Shown one piece after another: positions 8,584 through 16,660 of a stretch of DNA of 64,000 nucleotides. This stretch comes from an uncultured Eubacterium sp. Its GTDB lineage: Bacteria > Bacillota > Clostridia > Oscillospirales > CAG-272. The translations under genes and the position numbers were made by a program. The notes under the pieces were generated by a model. That model saw nothing but the letters and a program-made list of their open reading frames with translations. It was not told the DNA's origin and searched no databases. The stretch is taken from contig UQUT01000001.1 in assembly GCA_900544285.1 (NCBI GenBank), positions 124,001 through 188,000 of the forward strand. The letters run 5' to 3'. Position 1 is the stretch's first letter, and the number at the start of each line of letters is the position of its first letter.

Positions 8584-8985
8584 TAACCGCTTCCATTGAA
8601 ACGGCTATGTATCTGACCGCAGTATTTGTTCTCAACCACCCCTGCGGAAAGCATTTCGCTTTGTACGGGAAGCACTAAGGTTACGGTTTGCGAAACCGTT
8701 TCATAGGGATTTCACCTCTGCCGGGTTCTCCGCCAGCCCCGTAGGGAAGTATCATTATCATTCTGACTGTCCTTGCCGTCTCGGTGGCAATCCGAGTTTC
8801 AGGTCGGGGGTTCTCGCTCACTTTCATAGAAAGGTCTTGGCGTACCCACCTTCGGGCTATCATCAGAACTAACGTCCTTAGTGCCTGTATATTCAATTTT
8901 CAAGGTTCTCTGAAGGGGGAAACTCCGGTTTGGAATTTAACCCCTTCACTAATTCCCAGTGGCACCCCCGTTTTGGTCGGGTATA
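8584..8985 (-). ncRNA. Candidate large structured RNA upstream of parA
   Basis: This 543-bp gap (8554-9096) has no convincing gene but is dense in complementary segments, best read on the minus strand. A 9-bp closing helix pairs 8672-8680 with 8876-8884. Inside are helices 8761-8766/8863-8868 and 8683-8689/8693-8699 (3-nt loop), plus an H-type pseudoknot (8773-8777/8786-8790 interlocked with 8780-8784/8792-8796). On the 5' side is a second H-type pseudoknot (8911-8918/8941-8948 with 8932-8937/8951-8956). On the 3' side are 8617-8622/8642-8647 and a 9-bp helix with two G-U pairs near 8586-8607, only favourable on the minus strand. The region ends at the parA ribosome site. The exact boundaries, family and function are unknown. 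Confidence 0.6.
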
Positions 8986-9041
8986 AATCTAAAAAAAATT
9001 AAAAAAATTTTTTCTCACCTTAAAAACTGCTCTCAAAACGC

Positions 9042-9082
9042 AAAAAAAGCCGCCTGCTTCTCCGTAGAGAAACAAGCGGCTT
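9042..9082 (-). terminator. Terminator after the 59-aa element gene
   Basis: Long hairpin with AAGCCGC/GCGGCTT outer arms and a further GAGAA/TTCTC inner stem around a TACG loop, followed on the minus strand by seven T. It separates the small gene from the structured leader of parA. Confidence 0.88.
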
Positions 9083-9096
9083 GAACTGCTTTCTAT

Positions 9097-9276
9097 TTAG
9101 ATGTATTGTACGGTGATCCGTTTCTTCCGTGCTTTTGAGATTTTGATGAGAACATCGTCTACTGCGTCCGTGTATCTGCCTTGCGCCATAAGGCCGTTTT
9201 TCAGGTCTATGAGCGATTGTATAACCTGAGAGCGTTCCTGCTCGGTTAAATAGATATGGTAGTCTTTCTCTTTCAT
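9097..9276 (-). CDS. Small hypothetical element protein, 59 aa
   Basis: A 59-residue, mainly helical protein beginning MKEKDYHIYLTEQERSQVIQ and ending in a basic tail (KISKARKKRITVQYI). GGAGG lies 9 nt upstream of the ATG at 9276; longer in-frame starts have no ribosome site and are rejected. It is the outermost gene on the guaA side of the element and has its own terminator. Conserved small proteins of this kind are common in clostridial integrative elements, but I know no function. Confidence 0.7.
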   Translation of the reverse strand: MKEKDYHIYLTEQERSQVIQSLIDLKNGLMAQGRYTDAVDDVLIKISKARKKRITVQYI

Positions 9277-9340
9277 CTCCTGCACCTCCGTTCTGATTTT
9301 ACTATACAAAAAATCACAATGCTTTGCAAAGGTGCGCCTA

Positions 9341-9390
9341 AAAATAAAAGAGGGTTCCAACCGTTTATAGTTGGAACCCCACTCTTTTTT
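9341..9390. terminator. Bidirectional terminator between element and guaA
   Basis: Perfect 10-bp stem GGGTTCCAAC/GTTGGAACCC (9352-9361, 9370-9379), flanked by CTTTTATTTT on the minus side and a run of six T on the plus side. It would stop guaA read-through into the element. Confidence 0.88.
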
Positions 9391-9426
9391 AGCTCATTAC
9401 TGCATAACCGTTGGCAGTTATTTCGT

Positions 9427-9476
9427 CCGTTGCAAAAGGCTCTCGGCTCATAACGTGTTGCAAAAGTGTTGCAAAA
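9427..9476. repeat. Three 11-bp direct repeats near the element end (candidate integrase arm sites)
   Basis: On the minus strand TTTTGCAACAC occurs twice in tandem (plus coordinates 9455-9465 and 9466-9476) and a variant TTTTGCAACGG at 9427-9437. They lie 77-127 bp beyond the guaA stop. Directly repeated sites near an attachment site are typical of tyrosine-recombinase arm-binding sites; this role is inferred. Confidence 0.5.
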
Positions 9477-9540
9477 CCAATCCGCCAATTTGGGAAGTGT
9501 CCGTAAACCCGCATAAATACTGGGTTTTTCGGCACCTCAT

Positions 9541-9570
9541 AGCCCGTTCTGACTACTCCCACTCGATCGT
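9541..9570. other. Candidate attachment junction at the guaA 3' end
   Basis: The last guaA codons and TAG stop lie at 9553 onward. Element-type sequence begins immediately beyond. The 3' end of guaA is an established insertion site for integrative elements in several bacteria. The core duplication cannot be confirmed because the other junction lies outside the window. Confidence 0.5.
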
Positions 9571-11082
9571 TGCCGGCGGCTTTGAGGTTATATCGTAAAC
9601 GACTCTGCCGACGCCTTTTACTTCATTCGTGATTCTTGTAGACATCTTTGTGAGAAGTCTGTAAGGCAGGCGCGAATATTCGCACGTCATAAAGTCGCTC
9701 GTCTGAACGGCTCTGATTGCAAGCGTATAATTGTATGTTCTGAAATCGCCGACGACGCCGACGCTTCTCGAATCGGTAAGTACGCAGAAATATTGGTCGG
9801 GATGTGCGCTCTTGCACTTTCCGATCTCCTCGCGGACGATATAATCCGCGTCACGGAGGATATCAAGTTTTGCTTCCGTTATCTCGCCTATCATTCTTAT
9901 CGAAAGCCCGGGGCCCGGGAACGGCTGACGATTCACAAGGCTGTCCGGCAGTCCGAGCATACGTCCGAGCTTGCGGACTTCGTCCTTGAAAAGTCCCGCC
10001 AGCGGCTCGACAACGCCCTCAAAGCCGAGATCCTTCGGAAGTCCGCCGACGTTGTGATGGCTTTTTATAACAGCCGATTTATTCATTCCTGACTCAACTA
10101 TATCGGGATAAATCGTTCCCTGCGCAAGAAAGTCCGGATGACCGCATTTCTTTGCCTCGTCTTCAAACGTGCGGGCAAATTCCGCGCCGATTATCTTTCT
10201 CTTCTGCTCGGGATCTGTAACTCCGCGGAGTTTTTCTATAAAACGCTTTCTTGCGTCAACATAAACGAAATCAAGCTCACGACCTTCAAACGCCGCACGA
10301 ACCTCGTCCGTTTCGTTCTTTCTCATAAAGCCGTGGTCTATATAAACGCAGACAAGCTGACCGGGGATTGCTTCCGAAAGAAGAGCCGCGCAAACCGAGG
10401 AGTCAACGCCGCCGGAGAGTCCGAGCAGGACGCGCTTTTTCCCGACCTGTGCTCTGACGGCTTCTATCTGCTTCTGAAGGTAATCCTTCATTGTATAGTC
10501 GCCCTTTGCGCCGCAGACCTTATAAAGGAAGTTGTTTATCATATCCTTTCCGTGCTCCGAGTTTTCAACCTCTGGGTGGAACTGGACGCCGTATATCTTT
10601 CTCTCCTCACACTGGTAAGCCGCACAGGGGCACAGCTTTGTATAAGCCGTGACTTCAAACCCCTCAGGGAGTCGGCTTATCATATCAGTATGACTCATAA
10701 GCACCTTTTGCGTGCGGTCAAGGCCTTCAAAGAGCGTCGACTTTTTGTCGACTGTCATCGAAAGCGTTCCGTATTCGCTCTTTTTGCACGACGAGACCTC
10801 ACCGCCGAGCATATGGGCGATGAGTTGCGAGCCATAACATATTCCGAGCACGGGAATTCCGAGAGAATACAGCGCTTCATCGCACTTCGGCGAGTTTTCA
10901 AGATAAACACTGTTCGGACCGCCAGTGAATATTATTCCTATCGGAGCTATCTTTTTTATTTCTTCAAGCGAGATGTCATACGGCTTTATCATTGAATAAA
11001 CACCGCACTCTCTTACCCTACGGGCAATAAGCTCTTTATACTGACCGCCGAAATCAAGAATAAGTACCGTTTGATTTTCCAT
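9553..11082 (-). CDS. guaA: GMP synthase (glutamine-hydrolysing)
   Basis: A 509-residue enzyme converting XMP, glutamine and ATP to GMP in the cytoplasm. The N-terminal class I amidotransferase has the catalytic Cys in GICYGSQL and the His/Glu pair in VQFHPEVENSEHG. The ATP pyrophosphatase domain has the PP-loop GLSGGVDSSV, and the C-terminal dimerisation domain ends RLPYRLL..PPATIEWE, the usual terminus. The start at 11082 is supported by AGAAAGG 8 nt upstream; the 13-residue longer frame is unlikely. The reading frame is intact, so insertion of the element preserved the enzyme's C-terminus. Confidence 0.98.
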   Translation of the reverse strand: MENQTVLILDFGGQYKELIARRVRECGVYSMIKPYDISLEEIKKIAPIGIIFTGGPNSVYLENSPKCDEALYSLGIPVLGICYGSQLIAHMLGGEVSSCKKSEYGTLSMTVDKKSTLFEGLDRTQKVLMSHTDMISRLPEGFEVTAYTKLCPCAAYQCEERKIYGVQFHPEVENSEHGKDMINNFLYKVCGAKGDYTMKDYLQKQIEAVRAQVGKKRVLLGLSGGVDSSVCAALLSEAIPGQLVCVYIDHGFMRKNETDEVRAAFEGRELDFVYVDARKRFIEKLRGVTDPEQKRKIIGAEFARTFEDEAKKCGHPDFLAQGTIYPDIVESGMNKSAVIKSHHNVGGLPKDLGFEGVVEPLAGLFKDEVRKLGRMLGLPDSLVNRQPFPGPGLSIRMIGEITEAKLDILRDADYIVREEIGKCKSAHPDQYFCVLTDSRSVGVVGDFRTYNYTLAIRAVQTSDFMTCEYSRLPYRLLTKMSTRITNEVKGVGRVVYDITSKPPATIEWE

Positions 11083-11160
11083 TTCATTGCCTTTCTCTTT
11101 TGTTATACTGTGAGATATCATTATACCACTTTTATTTTCAAATATCTACTCTTTTTGCGA

Positions 11161-12927
11161 TTATTTTTCCGCTTTGAGAGAATATTTTTTCATATAATTT
11201 GTGTACATACGCTTAAAGCCCGCTCCGTCCCTTTTGACCTCCTTGAGATACTCGTGCATATCGAGTGCATCGTGTTGTGAAACTTCAATGACGCAACCCG
11301 CGATGTTCGAGCAATGGTCTGCAACTCTTTCGAGGTTTGTCAGTATATCCGAAAGGACAAAGCCGTGCTCAATTGAGCATACACTGTTTTGCAGGCGCTT
11401 TATATGGCGTCGTTTTATTTCGTCGCGCAGATAGTCGACAACCTGTTCCAAAGGTTCAACCATGTTTGCTGCGGATATATCGCTTTCTATAAACGATTTT
11501 TCCGCAAGGTCAAGAATTTCAAGCACGGCGGAGCAGAGCGTCTTAAGTTCTGCCTTTGCCTCGTCCGAAAATTCTATCTTCTTGTCAAGCATTTCTTCCG
11601 CTGACTCAACAACGTTGACAGCGTGGTCTGATATACGTTCAAAATCGCCAAGAATGTGCAGCAGTTTCGTGACAGAATGGCTCTCGCTCTCGGACATACT
11701 GCGGCTTGACAGCTTTATAAGATACGAGCCGAGCATATCCTCGTATTTATCGGCCTTGTCCTCGTAATCACGAACGAGCTGGGCGGTTTTCTTATCATAT
11801 TTTTCAAAGAGGTTTATCGACATCCGCATTGCGTCAACGGATATTTGCGCCATTTTAGCTGCGACTTCGTTTGCGCGTTCGATTGCAATTGCCGGCGTTG
11901 CGAGCAGACGCTCGTCAAGCATATTGAATTCTTCGTCGTTTTTGCCCTTTACCGTTACGCAGGCGAGCTTTTCGAGCTGCTTTGTAAACGGCGACATTAT
12001 GAGAATCGAAAGTATTTTGAATGCCGTATGCACAACGGCAACGCCGACCATATCAATTGTTTTATCCGAAATTCCGAGCGACGCAATATTATTCACAAGA
12101 TAATATGCCGGAAGCAGTACGGCAACGCCTATTATGTTGAAATAAAGATGAATAAATGCCGCGCGTTTGCCGTCTTTCGTTGCCCCTGCGGACGATATCA
12201 GCGCTGTGACGCAGGTGCCTATATTCTGTCCCATGACTATCGGTATCGCCATTCCGTAGGTTATTGTTCCCGAAACGGTAAGCGACTGCAAAATACCGAC
12301 AGACGCAGACGACGACTGCACAATCGCCGTGACCAAAAGCCCCGCGAGCAAGCCGAGAACCGGATTTTCAAACATTGTCATTATAGAGCGGAAGCTCACA
12401 CTGTCTTTAAGTCCCGCAACAGAGCCCGACATATATTCAATTCCGACCATCAGCACGGCAAAGCCGAGAAGCACCGCTGCAACATCCTTCTTACGGCTGC
12501 TTTTTGCCGTCATCAGGAGGCATATACCTATAAGCGCGATTATCGGTACCCATGTCGTCGTTTTGAATATCTCCATAAACGAGCTGACGCTCTCCCCGCT
12601 CGCTCCTATTTCGGAAAGCGAAATGAGCCATGCCGTCGCCGCCGTGCCGAGGTTCGCGCCCATTATAACGCCGACAGCCTGCGTCAGAGTCATCGTTCCG
12701 GAGCTGACAAAGCCGACAACCATAACCGTCGTTGCCGAGGACGACTGAATTATCGCCGTCACAACAAGCCCGAGCAAAAAGCCCTTGAATACGTTTGAAG
12801 TCAGCTTGCCGAGTATCATTTTCAGCTTGTTGCCCGCACTGCGTTTGAGTGCGTCGCCCATAAGGCTCATTCCGAAAAGAAACAGCGCAAGCCCGAATAT
12901 GAGCTCAAGTATGTCAAAAATGTTCAT
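11161..12927 (-). CDS. Na+/phosphate cotransporter with C-terminal PhoU-like domain
   Basis: A 588-residue inner-membrane protein. It has two inverted Na/Pi-cotransporter repeats with the QSSSA signatures (TAIIQSSSATTVMVVGFV near residue 57 and TAIVQSSSASVGIL near 200). A cytoplasmic PhoU-like helical domain of about 200 residues follows (YEDKADKYEDMLGSYLIKL onward). This is the NptA/YjbB type, which moves phosphate with sodium. GGAGG lies 5 nt before the ATG at 12927; the longer frame has no ribosome site. It is preceded by a 198-nt leader holding a promoter, a possible 21-codon frame and a terminator hairpin, suggesting control by attenuation. Confidence 0.93.
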   Translation of the reverse strand: MNIFDILELIFGLALFLFGMSLMGDALKRSAGNKLKMILGKLTSNVFKGFLLGLVVTAIIQSSSATTVMVVGFVSSGTMTLTQAVGVIMGANLGTAATAWLISLSEIGASGESVSSFMEIFKTTTWVPIIALIGICLLMTAKSSRKKDVAAVLLGFAVLMVGIEYMSGSVAGLKDSVSFRSIMTMFENPVLGLLAGLLVTAIVQSSSASVGILQSLTVSGTITYGMAIPIVMGQNIGTCVTALISSAGATKDGKRAAFIHLYFNIIGVAVLLPAYYLVNNIASLGISDKTIDMVGVAVVHTAFKILSILIMSPFTKQLEKLACVTVKGKNDEEFNMLDERLLATPAIAIERANEVAAKMAQISVDAMRMSINLFEKYDKKTAQLVRDYEDKADKYEDMLGSYLIKLSSRSMSESESHSVTKLLHILGDFERISDHAVNVVESAEEMLDKKIEFSDEAKAELKTLCSAVLEILDLAEKSFIESDISAANMVEPLEQVVDYLRDEIKRRHIKRLQNSVCSIEHGFVLSDILTNLERVADHCSNIAGCVIEVSQHDALDMHEYLKEVKRDGAGFKRMYTNYMKKYSLKAEK

Positions 12928-12971
12928 CTTTCCTCCAAAATCCGCCGCACGCTGCGGCAGATGCCCGCAAT

Positions 12972-13017
12972 AAAAAAGCACCCGAACCGACCTGTCTGTG
13001 AGGGTCGGCTCCGGTGC
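12972..13017 (-). terminator. Terminator hairpin in the Na/Pi transporter leader
   Basis: Outer arms GCACC/GGTGC (12978-12982, 13013-13017) and inner arms CCGACC/GGTCGG (12987-12992, 13003-13008), with a 10-nt loop. Six T follow on the minus strand. It lies between the mapped promoter and the ATG, about 45 nt before the start codon, so it probably acts as an attenuator. Confidence 0.8.
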
Positions 13018-13023
13018 ATATGG

Positions 13024-13089
13024 TCAATCCGAAACGGATTTGAAAGCAGGCTCGGTTATTACAATTCTGCTCTGCTTTCTCATAACCAT
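13024..13089 (-). CDS. Possible 21-codon leader peptide of the Na/Pi transporter
   Basis: A short frame, MVMRKQSRIVITEPAFKSVSD, runs from ATG at 13089 to TGA at 13024 between the promoter and the terminator hairpin, with AAGGA about 10-12 nt upstream. It ends 7 nt before the hairpin base. The codons are not enriched for one amino acid. Coding is uncertain; it may be chance. Confidence 0.3.
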   Translation of the reverse strand: MVMRKQSRIVITEPAFKSVSD

Positions 13090-13131
13090 TTTCTCGGGTT
13101 CCTTCTCTTTCGTTACTTCTGAACTGTTTAT

Positions 13132-13161
13132 ATTCTACTATAAGAGTATACCCGAAGTCAA
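13132..13161 (-). promoter_or_regulatory. Sigma-A promoter for the Na/Pi transporter
   Basis: On the minus strand TTGACT, 18-bp spacer, TAGAAT. It lies about 200 bp upstream of the transporter ATG and directly after the cyclophilin stop. Confidence 0.75.
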
Positions 13162-13170
13162 GGGGGAATC

Positions 13171-13647
13171 TTATTTTACTGTAATTTTCTTGATTTTTTG
13201 CTCTGCAAGAGGCTTGTCTGAATAGTCGGTATCTACGGACGCGATTTCATCAAGGCAGTCAAAGCCGTCCGTCATTTTGCCGAAAGCGGCATATTGACCG
13301 TCCAGGTGAGGAGCGTCCTTGTGCATGATGAAAAACTGCGAACCCGCCGAATCGGGATGGCGCGAGCGTGCCATAGAGATTACGCCTCTTGTGTGCTTCA
13401 GGTCGTTTTTTACGCCGTTTGAAGAAAATTCACCTTTTATCTGCCAACCGGGGCCGCCCATTCCGGTGCCCGTCGGGTCGCCGCCCTGTATCATAAAGCC
13501 ATCTATCACGCGATGAAAGATAAGACCGTCATAAAAGCCGGAGCCTGCGAGCTTTTCAAAGTTCGCGACGGTTATCGGCGCTTTTTCGGGATAAAGCTCA
13601 AAGGTCATTGTCTTTCCGTTTTCCATTTCGATTATTGCTGTTTTCAT
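13171..13647 (-). CDS. Peptidyl-prolyl cis-trans isomerase, cyclophilin type
   Basis: A 158-residue single-domain cytoplasmic cyclophilin with no signal peptide. It shows FHRVIDGFMIQGGDPTGTG, GPGWQIKGEF, ISMARS, SAGSQFFI and LDGQYAAFGKM, which hold the usual active-site Arg, Phe and Gln residues. It speeds proline isomerisation during protein folding. The ATG at 13647 overlaps the MATE gene stop in an ATGA, so the two are translationally coupled; GGAGG lies upstream. The much longer upstream frame overlaps the MATE gene and is rejected. Confidence 0.95.
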   Translation of the reverse strand: MKTAIIEMENGKTMTFELYPEKAPITVANFEKLAGSGFYDGLIFHRVIDGFMIQGGDPTGTGMGGPGWQIKGEFSSNGVKNDLKHTRGVISMARSRHPDSAGSQFFIMHKDAPHLDGQYAAFGKMTDGFDCLDEIASVDTDYSDKPLAEQKIKKITVK

Positions 13648-15038
13648 GCGTTTATTTCCTCCGTTTGTCTGATTTCTTCGTCGCGCGGCATATTTTCCTT
13701 CGGGAATTTTTTCCTCACCGCAAAATAGCACACGCAGTGTATAAATAGTGTCACAATCCATGACACGGGGTACGAAACATAAAGCCAGAAGAGCGAATGG
13801 TAATAAGCGAACACCGTGTATATCCAAACGATTCTCACGCCGCACACGCCGACGACCGTAACTATCATCGGCATAAGCGATTTGCCCATTCCTCTCATCA
13901 TTCCGACCATCATATCCATTGCGCCGCATATAAAGTATGTAGCGGATATTATTCCCAGTCGTTTTACGCCTTCGGCGATTACCTGCGGGTTGTCATCATA
14001 AATTCCGACAAGCGGCTCGCCGAGAAGATATATCCCTATTCCGCCGATGATTCCGACCGTCGTAACAATTATAAGGCTCTGCGCACAGATAGTGTTTATT
14101 CTCTTGTATTGCTTTGCTCCGACATTCTGTCCCGTAAAGGTCAGTGCCGCCTGATATATAGCGTTCATTGATGTATAAACAAAGCCTTCAAGGCTGCTTG
14201 CCGCCGCACTTCCCGCCATGGTAATCGAGCCGAATGAGTTTATCGATGACTGGATTATTACGTTTGATATCGAGAATACCGAGCCCTGAAGTCCTGCCGG
14301 AAGTCCGATTTTCGCAATATCGACAAGCTCTTTCCCGTATATGCGGAGCTTTTTTAGTTGCAATCTGCACGGGCCGTTGCTTTTCATAAGGCAGATTGTG
14401 ACAAGCGTTGCAGACATCGCCGTAGAAATTACCGTTGCAATCGCAACGCCGGCAACGTCCATTCTGAACCCTTTGACAAAGACGATATTCAGCACAACGT
14501 TGACAAGTCCCGAAGCGATAAGAAAGTAAAGCGGTCTTTTCGTGTCACCCGTTGCACGCAGGATTGACGCGCCGAAGTTATAAAGCATGGTCACGGGAAG
14601 TCCGGCAAAATATATCTTCACATAGAGCGAAGAAAGCTCAATTACGTCCTCCGGACTTTTCATCATTTCAAGGAGCGGTCTTGCCATAAATACGCCGAAA
14701 ATACCGACGACAATTCCGAACACAACGCTTATAAAGATCGACGTATGCGTCGCGCGCGAAGCCTTTTCCCTGTTGCCTGCGCCGATTGCGTTTGCAACAA
14801 CAACGCCCGCACCGACCGACATTCCCATAAGCACGTTGACTATAAGGTTTATTAGAGAGCCTGTTGAGCCGACAGCCGCAAGCGAGGTGTCGCTACCGTA
14901 CTTGCCGACAACAACCATATCCGCGGCGTTATACAGAAGCTGGAGAATACCCGTAAGCATAAGAGGCACGGAAAAGCTTATCAGCTTACCGAAAAGCGGA
15001 CCGCGCGTCATATCTATTTCGTATCTTGCTTTTCTCAC
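13644..15038 (-). CDS. MATE-family efflux transporter
   Basis: A 464-residue membrane protein with about 12 hydrophobic segments. The MATE signature begins in the N-terminus (TRGPLFGKLISFSVPLML, then LLYNAADMVVVGKYG). It includes GAGNREKASRATHTS and the second-half LPAGLQGSVFSISNVIIQSS, the internal repeat. It exports cationic drugs or metabolites using Na+ or H+. The start is GTG at 15038; the N-terminal RYEIDMTRGP is typical of clostridial members, so this start is preferred over the internal ATG at residue 10. It is coupled to the cyclophilin gene. Confidence 0.93.
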   Translation of the reverse strand: MRKARYEIDMTRGPLFGKLISFSVPLMLTGILQLLYNAADMVVVGKYGSDTSLAAVGSTGSLINLIVNVLMGMSVGAGVVVANAIGAGNREKASRATHTSIFISVVFGIVVGIFGVFMARPLLEMMKSPEDVIELSSLYVKIYFAGLPVTMLYNFGASILRATGDTKRPLYFLIASGLVNVVLNIVFVKGFRMDVAGVAIATVISTAMSATLVTICLMKSNGPCRLQLKKLRIYGKELVDIAKIGLPAGLQGSVFSISNVIIQSSINSFGSITMAGSAAASSLEGFVYTSMNAIYQAALTFTGQNVGAKQYKRINTICAQSLIIVTTVGIIGGIGIYLLGEPLVGIYDDNPQVIAEGVKRLGIISATYFICGAMDMMVGMMRGMGKSLMPMIVTVVGVCGVRIVWIYTVFAYYHSLFWLYVSYPVSWIVTLFIHCVCYFAVRKKFPKENMPRDEEIRQTEEINA

Positions 15039-15116
15039 GGAAGGAATCCTTTCTTTTTTGAAATCATCACATTATGATATGATACATCATTATTCCGATT
15101 ATTGCAATAGCAAAAC

Positions 15117-15149
15117 ATAATAAAACGCGCGGGATTTTCTCCCACGCGC
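15117..15149 (-). terminator. Terminator after the 192-aa lipoprotein gene
   Basis: GCGCG/CGCGC-based hairpin with a GGGA/TCCC inner stem, followed on the minus strand by TTTTATT, 18 nt after the lipoprotein stop. Confidence 0.8.
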
Positions 15150-15167
15150 TTGTATAAAGTTGCAAAG

Positions 15168-15746
15168 TCAGCTTTTGAGCAGAACATAAAAGGCATATGC
15201 CACGGATGATCCGTCACCGGCTGTTCTGGTCACAAACAGCTCGCCTATATAATTTCCGCTCCGGACAATATCTGAAATTGCCGATACCCCTTCTCCGCCG
15301 TCTGTTTTTTTGCCGTCCGCGACGGAATAAAGATTGAGCAAAGCGCCGTCACATCTTTCGCTGTCAACCATTATATAAAACGGCTCGTTGACGGACACCT
15401 CCGGTATTCTCCCAATAAGCTCACGCCTGTCAAATCCGCCGAGTATCGCTCTGCCGCAAAGCACTGCGGATGTTCCATTTTCAACTTTGGTCTCCGTCGA
15501 TTTTTCATAGTAACCGCAACGGTATTCCGTGTTTCCGGAGACAAAGACAACCTCAGGCTCGGCGAGATTGTTTTCTGGCTTATCCGAATTTTCTCCGCTT
15601 CCGGACGTGGTTTCATGGGTTGACGAGCTTTCCGGCAAATACGACGATGTCGTCCACGGAACATGCAAGGCTCCGTCCGCACAAGATATCAAAAGCATAA
15701 CGCACAGGCATATGCATATTAAGATCATAACTCTCTTCGCAATCAT
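15168..15746 (-). CDS. Hypothetical lipoprotein, 192 aa
   Basis: A secreted lipoprotein whose signal peptide MIAKRVMILICICLCVMLLI ends in the lipobox LLISC. A Ser/Thr-rich linker (about residues 35-60) is followed by a beta-rich domain of about 130 residues with no motif I recognise (from EVVFVSGNTEYRCGYYEKST to SVAYAFYVLLKS). GGAGG lies 7 nt before the chosen ATG at 15746; a longer in-frame start would add 24 residues before the signal peptide. It lies 78 bp downstream of the ZIP transporter stop in the same direction and may be co-transcribed. Confidence 0.8.
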   Translation of the reverse strand: MIAKRVMILICICLCVMLLISCADGALHVPWTTSSYLPESSSTHETTSGSGENSDKPENNLAEPEVVFVSGNTEYRCGYYEKSTETKVENGTSAVLCGRAILGGFDRRELIGRIPEVSVNEPFYIMVDSERCDGALLNLYSVADGKKTDGGEGVSAISDIVRSGNYIGELFVTRTAGDGSSVAYAFYVLLKS

Positions 15747-15823
15747 TTCTTGTCCTCCGGAGCTTTTGTTTACGCCTTTTAGTCGTTGCGCGCACCCGAT
15801 TTTCTCACTCTTCTTCAAAAATT

Positions 15824-16582
15824 TTATCCGAGAATGACGTCAAGCGCGAACATCATTATAAATCCGAAGATGAGCCCCGCCGTACCGTGCTTTCCGCCGC
15901 CATTCGATTCCGGAATAAGCTCCTCTGCCGTGACATAAAGCATTGCGCCCGCCGCAAAGCTGAGCATTAGCGGCATTACGGACGCAAACGCCGTCGAAAG
16001 CAGAACGGCAAGTATCGCCGCAGGCGGCTCGACGAGCCCCGTCGCACAGCCCTTAAGCGCTGATTTTGCCTTTGTCATTCCCTCCCGTCTCATCGGCAGA
16101 GATATCGCCGCCCCTTCGGGAAAGTTCTGGATTCCTATGCACAGAGCAAGCGTTAAAGCCGCGCCGTATTCGCCCGTCGTCGCCGCTATCGCAAACGAAA
16201 GTCCGACAGCCATCCCCTCCGGAATGTTGTGTAATGTAACGGCAAGCATAAGCAGAGAATTCCGCTTCCTGATTGACTCGTTTTCTCCTTTGAACCTGTA
16301 TTTACAGAGCAAAGCGTCGGCTCCGGCAATCGTCGCCGCGCCACCCGCAATGCCGAAAGATATAATCGCCACGCCCTTTATTCCGCCGACAATATCGAGC
16401 GCGGGCATTATCATACTCCATACGGAAGCGGCAATCATCACCCCGCCGGAAAATCCGGACATGAATCTCTGCGCAGAGAGCTTTGTTTCCCTGCCGAATA
16501 TAAACACCGTAAATGCGCCGAGGCAGGTCATAAGCAGCATAAAGCCCGCCCCGGCGCACGTCATAAGTAAAGCTTCCTTCAT
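15824..16582 (-). CDS. ZIP-family divalent metal transporter
   Basis: A 252-residue, eight-helix membrane protein importing zinc or related divalent cations. The metal-binding helices are clear: LHNIPEGMAVGLSFA (helix IV) and GIQNFPEGAAISLP (helix V). A Gly-rich last part ends AGAMLYVTAEELIPES, with the usual Glu residues of ZIP helix VII. The start at 16582 is preferred over 16588 because AGGTGG is 6 nt from it but only touches the earlier ATG. It lacks a long His-rich loop. It lies upstream of a lipoprotein gene in the same direction. Confidence 0.93.
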   Translation of the reverse strand: MKEALLMTCAGAGFMLLMTCLGAFTVFIFGRETKLSAQRFMSGFSGGVMIAASVWSMIMPALDIVGGIKGVAIISFGIAGGAATIAGADALLCKYRFKGENESIRKRNSLLMLAVTLHNIPEGMAVGLSFAIAATTGEYGAALTLALCIGIQNFPEGAAISLPMRREGMTKAKSALKGCATGLVEPPAAILAVLLSTAFASVMPLMLSFAAGAMLYVTAEELIPESNGGGKHGTAGLIFGFIMMFALDVILG

Positions 16583-16660
16583 ATACATCCACCTATCGTT
16601 TTATTATCTCGGGCAGATATTTCCACCCAGTTATAATATATTCCGGATAGCCTTCAGACG

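Noticed and set aside
8855..8875. CTGATGA resembling a hammerhead ribozyme core on the minus strand
   Set aside because: The matching GAAA core and the three short stems in the right order are not present around it.
8681..8896. 71-codon frame on the minus strand inside the structured region
   Set aside because: It begins at a TTG with no ribosome site, is Arg/Met-rich with no motif, and spans the helices and the pseudoknot exactly; RNA structure explains the region better.
11845..12798. 317-codon plus-strand frame opposite the Na/Pi transporter
   Set aside because: Antisense shadow rich in Arg, His and Cys, no ribosome site; the minus-strand gene has QSSSA repeats and a PhoU-like domain.
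13648..13929. N-terminal extension of the cyclophilin frame by 94 residues
   Set aside because: It overlaps the MATE gene in another frame; the ATGA junction and GGAGG support the short start.
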